NCBI GenBank assembly: GCA_039184055.1
Contig: JBCDBH010000161.1
Coordinates: 1-12,816 of the forward strand
Origin: JBCDBH01 sp039184055
GTDB lineage: Bacteria > Acidobacteriota > Thermoanaerobaculia > Multivoradales > J023
Length of the DNA: 12,816 nucleotides
Reading direction: 5' to 3'
This document shows, one piece after another, positions 1 to 5,318 of the stretch; position 1 is the stretch's first letter, and every line of letters begins with the position of its first letter. The position numbers and the translations under genes were made by a program. The notes under the pieces were generated by a model. The model worked only from the letters and a program-made list of their open reading frames with translations. It did no database searches and had not been told where the DNA came from.

Positions 1-31
1 CAAACGGTCGCAGCCCTCGCCAGCCGCTCAT
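1..31 (-). CDS. 5' end of an unidentified gene overlapping the YfiR-like gene
   Basis: An ATG on the minus strand (positions 31-29) overlaps the TGA stop of the upstream YfiR-like gene by four bases (ATGA). It opens a frame reading MSGWRGLRPF up to the window edge. The ATGA overlap is the usual sign of translational coupling within an operon. Only ten residues are visible, so the product cannot be identified. As background, YfiR/DUF4154 genes are often followed by a membrane sensor such as a diguanylate cyclase or histidine kinase, which would fit this position, but that is inference from gene order only. Confidence 0.45.
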   Translation of the reverse strand, partial: MSGWRGLRPF

Positions 32-660
32 CGCAAAACCTTGGACGTATCGAGAAAGAGCGATTGCAACTCGATACGCGAACGTTCGAGCGTGCGACCG
101 TTGATGTATGGCCGCACCTGCGCTTCGGTGGAAAGACCACCCAGCACGCCCATTTCCACGTGTCCAGGAAAGGGAGAAAACACGATGATGCGATGCGAAA
201 CGCCAAAGTGAATCGGCCGCTCGAGATCGTTCTTCGGCGGCGGCTCGGCAAAGTACACAGCGGCGTAGCGTCGTTGGCCCGGACGGGCAAAGCCAGCACC
301 TCTTTGGGCACTCGCGCGGACCGTCAGCGTCTTGATTTGCTTCTCGGAAAGCTCGGCGGCGAGGCCTCGCGCGCGTCCCTCCTCGCTCGGCGAGCGGTAA
401 TACACGACGATATGCAGCAGCGGATCAGCTTTGTCACGGATATTCTGATCCGCTGCCAACATACGCTGGAACACGAGCACGCCCGCGCGCGAGCGTCGTT
501 CATGATCGTGATCCCGAGCGTCGAGCGACGTCACGACGAAGACACTGACGAACAGACCGCCCAGGGCCAGCCAAAGAGGAAAGCGCTTCTCCTCGGTAGC
601 GTTGCGGCCGCGCCACCCTTTACCGATCAAGGCTCGTGCATCCTCGGCTGATGATTCCAC
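28..660 (-). CDS. YfiR/DUF4154-like membrane-anchored periplasmic protein
   Basis: The frame encodes 210 residues from a GTG start. A charged N-terminus of about 26 residues precedes one hydrophobic segment (about residues 28-46), then a soluble domain that would face the periplasm. The domain has the layout of YfiR/DUF4154 proteins. An early block matches the position of the family's helix (VLVFQRML). A strand-turn-helix follows (LHIVVYYRSPSEEG). There are two hydrophobic strands (AAVYFAEP and HRIIVFSPFP). The end reads GVLGGLSTEAQVRPYINGRT...SLFLDTSKVLR, recalling the family's closing pattern in which a glycine-rich turn, an 'F/Y-x-IN' strand and a 'S-x-LL' helix follow one another. In the known family YfiR represses the diguanylate cyclase YfiN. 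The overlapping next gene is compatible with such a pair. The start is uncertain because no strong ribosome-binding site precedes the GTG. The family call is by pattern recall. Confidence 0.5.
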   Translation of the reverse strand: MESSAEDARALIGKGWRGRNATEEKRFPLWLALGGLFVSVFVVTSLDARDHDHERRSRAGVLVFQRMLAADQNIRDKADPLLHIVVYYRSPSEEGRARGLAAELSEKQIKTLTVRASAQRGAGFARPGQRRYAAVYFAEPPPKNDLERPIHFGVSHRIIVFSPFPGHVEMGVLGGLSTEAQVRPYINGRTLERSRIELQSLFLDTSKVLR

Positions 661-808
661 GTCATCTCGCCGTCCACGCTAGCACGCTCCGTGCCGCGCG
701 ACGTTACTCGGTCGATATCTTCAAACAGAGAATGACGTAAAAAGCTGTTTTGTTCATGACCGACCCGGCCTCTTTCCACGCACTAGTCTATCTATCTGAT
801 ATTTCCCT

Positions 809-814
809 TATAAT
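809..814 (+). promoter_or_regulatory. Candidate -10 box for the cysteine-rich membrane protein
   Basis: A perfect TATAAT lies 43 nt before the ATG at 857, in a locally AT-rich stretch that is unusual for this GC-rich window. No good -35 hexamer sits 16-18 nt upstream. Transcription would begin near 820, which puts the earlier in-frame start at 821 right at the transcript's 5' end and favours the ATG at 857. The rest of the gap (661-856) shows nothing else I can support. Confidence 0.45.
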
Positions 815-856
815 AGAAGCGTGTCCATATCCACAAACATGGAAAGGAGTCCGGTC

Positions 857-1567
857 ATGACCACGAATGAAACCAAAACACTCGACGAAACCACGGTAGC
901 GGGGATCGATCGTCGACTTTTCGCCAGCTTGGGACTCGGGCTGATGGCGTCGATCGGTGGTGCCGGCTCGGTGCTCGCCGGGGAGGACCGCCGGTTCGAC
1001 GAATCGTTCGGCATTCCAGCTCATCTGAAGTCTTTTGATCCTTCGGACCCGAATGCCTTTATTCCCTATACCTATAGCGCCGCCTCGGCCTTCCGTAACG
1101 GTTTCGCCGAGCGTGGCGAGAAGATCTTCGAGGAGTTCATCGAGACTCATTTGAGAGAGCTCCGAACGTCCGGGATCCCGCGCCACTTCGCCAAGCTCGA
1201 CGCCGCGGGCGCTTTGCCGACGACGATCCGCGACGCCATGGTGGCGTGTATCGAGGGTATGCAGGTCACCGGCGCCAATGGTACTGCCCCGGCCGCGGCC
1301 GAAGGCTCACTGTGTATCGAGGGTCCGGAAAACTGCATCGATACAGGTTGTGATGCTCTCAACGGCGATTGCTGGGACGTTCCCGAGATCATTCAGGAAA
1401 CCGGCGTCGATCCGTGTGTCTGCGTCGCCGAGCCACGCTGGTACGAATGGGCGCTGCTCGCACTGCTGGCGCTCATTCTGCTCGCCACCCCAGGCCCGGA
1501 CGAGGTCCCGGCCATGCTCTACGCGCTGTCGCGTCTGATCATCCGCGCCGCACCCGCCATCGCATGA
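857..1567 (+). CDS. Exported, cysteine-rich, C-terminally membrane-anchored protein of unknown function
   Basis: The product has 236 residues. The start at 857 is chosen because AAAGGAG lies 7 nt upstream; an upstream in-frame start at 821 has no such site. Residues 18-22 (DRRLF) precede a glycine-rich hydrophobic stretch ending in SVLAG at about 38-42, which looks like a twin-arginine signal peptide. The middle (43-130) is soluble with no motif I know. Seven cysteines follow at 131, 153, 160, 165, 172, 187 and 189, the last two as CVC. A hydrophobic segment (about 198-210, WALLALLALILLA) comes right after, and then a short tail with a second, weaker hydrophobic helix. The arrangement suggests a protein moved by Tat and held in the membrane by its C-terminus, with a disulfide-rich or metal-binding neck. 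I do not recognise a family. It converges on the small gene at 1638-2090 and need not be related to it. Confidence 0.8.
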   Translation: MTTNETKTLDETTVAGIDRRLFASLGLGLMASIGGAGSVLAGEDRRFDESFGIPAHLKSFDPSDPNAFIPYTYSAASAFRNGFAERGEKIFEEFIETHLRELRTSGIPRHFAKLDAAGALPTTIRDAMVACIEGMQVTGANGTAPAAAEGSLCIEGPENCIDTGCDALNGDCWDVPEIIQETGVDPCVCVAEPRWYEWALLALLALILLATPGPDEVPAMLYALSRLIIRAAPAIA

Positions 1568-1576
1568 GCCAATCGA

Positions 1577-1601
1577 GCCTCCCGATCATCGATCGGGAGG
1601 C
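1577..1601. terminator. Perfect 11-bp dyad between convergent genes, terminator-like
   Basis: GCCTCCCGATC (1577-1587) pairs perfectly with GATCGGGAGGC (1591-1601) across a 3-nt loop. It begins 9 nt after the stop of the plus-strand gene and lies 36 nt beyond the stop of the minus-strand gene. Neither strand has a T-run after the stem, so it may act as a weak terminator, an RNA 3' end protector, or a pause site. Confidence 0.5.
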
Positions 1602-1637
1602 CATCCAAGACCTTTCGTACGAGCTGGATCAGAAACA

Positions 1638-2090
1638 TCAGCCTCCGGATTCGCTCGGTGTTTCCACATGATCAGGCGGCATTCGGAACCAGACCCTGAG
1701 AACCTGGTGCAAGGACGACCACGCATAGTTTGCATAATTCCTGATCCTCGACGCCTCGGAATTGACGCCGGTATTGTGGATATTCGGCAGAATGATGGTC
1801 TCGATATTGATGACCTCGACGCGGTTTTCTCGGATCCACTGATTGAGCCGGTCGACGACCTGAGCGACGCTCTCGTGCGTACTTCGGGACATGCTGGTGG
1901 AGGAGCGAGGGTGTTCCCTGGCCTTGAAATCCACAAATTGAATCGATCCCGCCAGACGCTCGGCTAGCAGTGCCCCGACATATTGGAGCTGAGCGGGTGA
2001 AAGCTTGGTTTCGATCTCACGTCGCTCGTCGGACGTCATGCCCGCGTAGGATCTCGCGAAGTCTCTCCATTGTTCTTCTTGCTCAGTCAT
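1638..2090 (-). CDS. Small soluble protein with a conserved-looking C-terminal 'NIETIILPNI...W..LHQVLRVWF' domain
   Basis: The product has 150 residues with no signal peptide or membrane segment, so it is probably cytoplasmic. An ATG at 2090 is preceded 8 nt upstream by GGGAGG (2099-2104 on the minus strand). Residues 1-50 are charged and helical; about 55-72 are a basic, serine-rich linker. Residues 74-136 form the likely domain: an amphipathic helix (SVAQVVDRLNQWIREN), a strand-rich VEVINIETIILPNI, and a closing WSSLHQVLRVWF. I recall similar 'NVETV-LPNI ... W-x-x-F-x-RVWYR' segments in uncharacterised bacterial proteins, but cannot attach a family name or function. In this copy the segment between the two motifs (NTGVNSEASRIRNYANYA) lacks the acidic and glycine residues I associate with such proteins, so it may be a divergent member. 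It lies just downstream of the beta-propeller gene's terminator and is probably transcribed alone. Confidence 0.75.
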   Translation of the reverse strand: MTEQEEQWRDFARSYAGMTSDERREIETKLSPAQLQYVGALLAERLAGSIQFVDFKAREHPRSSTSMSRSTHESVAQVVDRLNQWIRENRVEVINIETIILPNIHNTGVNSEASRIRNYANYAWSSLHQVLRVWFRMPPDHVETPSESGG

Positions 2091-2113
2091 TCGAGGCGCC
2101 TCCCGCTCGGCCG

Positions 2114-2123
2114 TTCGATCGAA
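2114..2123. promoter_or_regulatory. 10-bp palindrome upstream of the small minus-strand gene
   Basis: TTCGATCGAA is a perfect palindrome 10 nt upstream (in transcription sense) of the gene's GGGAGG ribosome-binding site. It sits in the 5' region between the gene and the upstream terminator, so it could be an operator. Ten-base palindromes built on GATC also occur by chance, so support is weak. Confidence 0.2.
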
Positions 2124-2168
2124 TACACATCACTATCCATACGACCAGCAAGTCACGTTCATTCACGA

Positions 2169-2205
2169 AAAACGCCCCCGACGGATCGCTCCGCGGGGGC
2201 GTTTT
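2169..2205. terminator. Strong bidirectional rho-independent terminator after the left beta-propeller gene
   Basis: AAAACGCCCCCG (2169-2180) pairs perfectly with CGGGGGCGTTTT (2194-2205) over a 13-nt loop. The flanking A-run gives a U-run on the minus strand 21 nt after the stop of the beta-propeller gene, so it should end that transcript and isolate it from the small gene at 1638-2090. Its stem core is the same CGCCCCC/GGGGGCG core as the terminator at 9080-9108. Confidence 0.88.
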
Positions 2206-2225
2206 CCTAACCTAGGCCGAAGCCG

Positions 2226-4880
2226 TTAGTTGCAACGCGACGAGTTGCTCGACGCGGTCGAGGTACGACCGGCGAGCGTCCACACCAGGTTGCTACCGTT
2301 GAAGTCGACGGTGAAGACGTCGACTTGACGCCCGGGCTGGAAGAGCGTGGTCTGGCCACGATCCTGAGGCGACGGCGAGAATTTGTTCTCGTTGCCGATC
2401 GGCACGGTGACGACGATCGGGTTGTCGTTCTTGTAGCCGAAGTGGGCGGTGAAGGTACCGTCACCGTTGTCGTCGACGCATTCGAGCACCGGACGTACAG
2501 GAGCCCGATCGTAGACGATATCGACCGCCGTGAACGCACCACGACCCATGGTGCCCGCCGACAGAGTTTGAGTGGCCGCGTCGAAATCGAGGTCATAGAC
2601 CACGAGGGACGGGATACCCGAGCCCAGCTCACCCCAATTGGTGAAGCCAGCGCTCTCGGTGGCACCGAATACGCCATTCGACGCACCGAGCACGAGCAGA
2701 TCGTCGGTCGAGCCGCCGTCGACCCGCGGCACGTAGGTGAGCGCACGGAAGTCGGTGTCGGCACCCGCGGCGATCAAGCCGGCGGTGATGTCGGTCCAGG
2801 TGAGACCCGCGTCGGTGGTCACGAAGACGTTGAACGCGTTGATCACGTAGGCTGTGTTCGAGTCGTCCGGATCGATGACGATGTCGCGAATGGTCGAGCC
2901 GCTACCCGCTGCCGGGAAGGTCGGTCGATCCACCAGCGGGGTTCCCGGTGCACCGGTACGCACCACCACGCGGTCGAAGTTGCCCGAGTAGATGATGTCC
3001 GGATTGTCCGGGGCGCCATAGGCGATCGGGTCACGACCGTCGCCGACCGCGAACACACCCGGGCCAGCTTCGGTCAGGGTATTGCCCTGATCGAGCGACT
3101 CGTAGAGCGAGTTGGCACCGGCGATCAGGATACGGCTACCGTCGACCGCATTGGGCTCGAACGGAGTCGTGAACTGCGGCTGGATCGGTGCGCCACCGTT
3201 GATCACGGTGAGCGGCGGGAAGAAGAAGCCGAGCAGGTTGTTGGCGGTATCCCAGAAGGTCACGACAAACGCCTGGAGACCTTGTGCGCTCGAGTAGCGG
3301 ATCGACTGACCAAAGGCCGCCAGAGTGGTGTCGTCGGCAGCCGCGTCGCCACCGTCACCGGACAGCAACAGACTCCAGGCGAGCCGTCCCGGAGCGGTCT
3401 GGATCGTCGTGCCGTTGTCCTGGTTGCCCGAGAACAGGACGTTCGACACGTTGTCGAACGCGTGGTCGTGAATCTCGGTCACCTGGAGGTTGCCGTTGAG
3501 CGAGAACCAGTCACCCGTGTTGTCACCCGGGCTGGTACGCCGATAGACACCGCCGTCGTCGGTCTCGATCAAATCACCAGCGGCATCGAAGACCATCTCA
3601 CGCGAATCAGCGTGGGGCGAGGAGCTGGACGCGGTGCCGCCTCCCGCCGCACCCAGTGCGTTCGAGTGGGTCAGATGCACCCATTGGCTACCGGCGGGTT
3701 GCGAAGCATCGCCACGGAAGAGACGACCGGAGAAGGTACCGGCGCCGATCGAGTTCGGGAACGACTGTGGCAGCGCCAAGCCTTCGTTGAATTGCGGCTG
3801 GCGATCACCACCGATGTAGACGACGTTGGCGTCGGTCGGATCAGCGACGATCGACATGTGGATGTTGCCTTGGTTACCCGGATGGATACCGATGAAACCG
3901 CCGTTTTCGACCGTGCCCGGCAGATCCATCTGGGTCCAGGTGCCACCCGCGTTGCCCGAGCGGAATACACCGGTCAGCTCATCGTTGTTGGCGATGGCGA
4001 CATAGACATTGTCCTGATCACCAACCGCGAGCTCGACGTTCGAGTTGGTACCGACGATCACATCGAGCTGTGCATCGATCGCCGCGTTCGACACCTTCGT
4101 CCAGGTCGCGCCGATGTCGTCACTGCGGTAGACACCGTTCTGCTGCCCGGCGAGGTTGGCGAAGACCACCGCGGTGTAGAGCACATCGGTGTCGTTCGGA
4201 TCACCCACCAAATCGTAGGTGGTACCGAGCGGCAAGCCGGTTCCGGCAGCGCCCGAAATCTGGGTGAACGTGGCACCCTTGTTGGTGGATCGGAAAATAC
4301 CGATGTTGCCGAACGAGAACACGTCGGCGATGTTCACCGCTGCGACGTAGGTATTGCCACGCGCGGCGACACCCGAGATGTTCTTGCCTACCAGCAAACC
4401 ACCGCCATCGACGACCTTCCACTTCTTGCCACGGTTCTTGCTGTAGAGAAGACCGATCCGCTCACCACCGACGCGGGCGAACGACGACCAGCGACCGATA
4501 CCAGCGATCATTTTCTTGGCCCTGCTATCGGTGGGATCGAATTCGAGCGCACCGATCGATAGGGAGACGGTGTTGGATGTGACGTTTTTCCAGGTCGGCT
4601 GCGCGGCAGTGGCGTTCTGGGTGCGCCAGATACCGCCGTTGACGGTACCGACAAGAAGCACATCGGGGTCGGTCGGATGCGCGGCGACGGTGTGGATCGC
4701 GCCGCTGACCTCATTGTTGGGGAAGACGTTCTCGACTTGCGCGCCGACTATCGGCGCTGGGCCTTGGGCCACCCACTTGCCGTTGAAGGGATTGGGAAGC
4801 TGAGCGGTCGCCGGCAGGGTAAGAACAATGGCCAGGGCGGCCGCCAGAAGAATTGGCAGACGTCTCGTACTCGAGTTCAA
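2226..4880 (-). CDS. Large secreted BNR/Asp-box beta-propeller protein (sortilin/VPS10-like fold) with extra C-terminal domain
   Basis: I place the start at TTG 4880 (884 residues). GAGGTG lies just upstream, and the same block precedes the start of the paralogue at 5319-7679. An earlier ATG in frame at 4946 would add 22 charged residues with no homology there. The signal peptide is residues 1-27 (RR, a long Ala/Leu/Ile core, ATAQ). Asp-box style repeats (S-x-D/N-x-G-x-T-W) are visible at about 146-154, 196-205, 251-260, 306-315, 593-602 and 687-695. The centre has segments I associate with large bacterial BNR/VPS10-like proteins: SPHADSREMVFD, TDDGGVYRR, EIHDHAFD, GNQDNGT and GDGGD. Residues 793-884 form an added domain (LECVDDNGDGTFTAHFGY ... 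FSPSPQDRGQ ... LVWTLAGRT). It holds the only two cysteines of the mature protein, one at each end, so a disulfide is plausible. The propeller probably binds or processes extracellular polymer or protein; no catalytic activity can be assigned. Confidence 0.9.
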   Translation of the reverse strand: MNSSTRRLPILLAAALAIVLTLPATAQLPNPFNGKWVAQGPAPIVGAQVENVFPNNEVSGAIHTVAAHPTDPDVLLVGTVNGGIWRTQNATAAQPTWKNVTSNTVSLSIGALEFDPTDSRAKKMIAGIGRWSSFARVGGERIGLLYSKNRGKKWKVVDGGGLLVGKNISGVAARGNTYVAAVNIADVFSFGNIGIFRSTNKGATFTQISGAAGTGLPLGTTYDLVGDPNDTDVLYTAVVFANLAGQQNGVYRSDDIGATWTKVSNAAIDAQLDVIVGTNSNVELAVGDQDNVYVAIANNDELTGVFRSGNAGGTWTQMDLPGTVENGGFIGIHPGNQGNIHMSIVADPTDANVVYIGGDRQPQFNEGLALPQSFPNSIGAGTFSGRLFRGDASQPAGSQWVHLTHSNALGAAGGGTASSSSPHADSREMVFDAAGDLIETDDGGVYRRTSPGDNTGDWFSLNGNLQVTEIHDHAFDNVSNVLFSGNQDNGTTIQTAPGRLAWSLLLSGDGGDAAADDTTLAAFGQSIRYSSAQGLQAFVVTFWDTANNLLGFFFPPLTVINGGAPIQPQFTTPFEPNAVDGSRILIAGANSLYESLDQGNTLTEAGPGVFAVGDGRDPIAYGAPDNPDIIYSGNFDRVVVRTGAPGTPLVDRPTFPAAGSGSTIRDIVIDPDDSNTAYVINAFNVFVTTDAGLTWTDITAGLIAAGADTDFRALTYVPRVDGGSTDDLLVLGASNGVFGATESAGFTNWGELGSGIPSLVVYDLDFDAATQTLSAGTMGRGAFTAVDIVYDRAPVRPVLECVDDNGDGTFTAHFGYKNDNPIVVTVPIGNENKFSPSPQDRGQTTLFQPGRQVDVFTVDFNGSNLVWTLAGRTSTASSNSSRCN

Positions 4881-4890
4881 GATGCACCTC
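4881..4890 (-). promoter_or_regulatory. Ribosome-binding block deciding the TTG start
   Basis: On the minus strand the bases before the start read GCACGAGGTGCATC then TTG, with GAGG 6 nt from the start codon. The right paralogue has GCACGAGGTGTATC then GTG in the same register. The conserved block therefore supports a TTG initiation codon here and rules against the upstream ATG. Confidence 0.7.
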
Positions 4891-4917
4891 GTGCGTCGTT
4901 GGTTCTCGGAATCACCG

Positions 4918-5161
4918 TCGTGCCCAGACACGACTGTGCCGGTCACACAACGGGCGGTTACGGACGACGACTAACGGGCAACGACAAACGCTGCAAAGAC
5001 GACGACGAAAAGACGGACCACGGGCAGGTTGTTTCGAGACGAAGCGAAACAAGTCGGTTGGTGATGGACATCGAGCGCGGCTCGATGTCTGCTACAAACG
5101 AGCTCTACGTTCTCGTGATTTCTCTGCTGAAATGTTTTTCTCGCCGAGTTGATTCTCGGCG
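4918..5161 (-). promoter_or_regulatory. Structured 5' leader with four perfect hairpins
   Basis: The gap 4881-5318 carries no gene on either strand that I support. From promoter side to start codon the minus-strand leader contains perfect stems at 5142-5161 (7 bp, 6-nt loop), 5067-5089 (9 bp, 5-nt loop, GACATCGAG/CTCGATGTC), 5029-5052 (8 bp, 8-nt loop) and 4918-4933 (5 bp, 6-nt loop). The last lies 28 nt before the ribosome-binding block, at the same place as a 7-bp hairpin in the paralogue's leader. No known riboswitch class is recognised. A structured leader controlling translation or mRNA stability is inference. Confidence 0.4.
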
Positions 5162-5185
5162 ATCTCGACTGGACTCTCTTTCGAC

Positions 5186-5215
5186 AGTCTAGCGGGCTAT
5201 TCCTCTTGACGTCAA
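5186..5215 (-). promoter_or_regulatory. Candidate promoter of the left beta-propeller gene
   Basis: On the minus strand TTGACG (5215-5210) is followed after 18 nt by TAGACT (5191-5186), a reasonable sigma-70-type pair. Transcription would start near 5179, giving a leader of about 300 nt. The position, between the paralogue's terminator and this gene, supports independent transcription. Confidence 0.4.
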
Positions 5216-5247
5216 CGCGCCCACCGCTCGCCCGATTTCGCTTGTGT

Positions 5248-5286
5248 AAAAACCGGCCTCCACGAGTTCGACACCCGTGGAGGCCG
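5248..5286 (-). terminator. Rho-independent terminator of the right beta-propeller gene
   Basis: CGGCCTCCACG (5254-5264) pairs perfectly with CGTGGAGGCCG (5276-5286), 11 bp with an 11-nt loop. On the minus strand the stem is followed by GTTTTT (A-run at 5248-5252 on the plus strand). It lies 33 nt beyond the stop of the gene at 5319-7679, so read-through into the left paralogue should be low. Confidence 0.9.
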
Positions 5287-5318
5287 TTCACGATCCGAGG
5301 ATCGTCATCCGAAATGAA

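Noticed and set aside
64..651. 195-codon plus-strand frame opposite the YfiR-like gene
   Set aside because: The translation is basic and featureless, while the opposite strand shows a membrane segment and a domain-like pattern with an ATGA junction to the next gene.
821..856. Upstream start of the cysteine-rich membrane protein at 821
   Set aside because: It would lie at the predicted transcription start set by TATAAT at 809-814 and has no ribosome-binding site, whereas 857 has AAAGGAG 7 nt before it.
2325..4562. 745-codon open frame antisense to the left beta-propeller gene
   Set aside because: It is codon-aligned with the real gene. Stops in this frame would need TTA, CTA or TCA sense codons, which are rare in this GC-rich coding sequence. 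The translation is Arg/Asp/Val/Gly-rich low-information sequence without domains or a signal peptide.
4881..4946. Extended N-terminus of the left beta-propeller protein from an ATG at 4946
   Set aside because: The 22 added residues are charged, precede a complete signal peptide, and overlap the ribosome-binding block and a leader hairpin shared with the paralogue.
5067..5089. Leader hairpin as a terminator or attenuator
   Set aside because: No T-run follows the stem on either strand, so intrinsic termination is not supported; it is listed only as leader structure.
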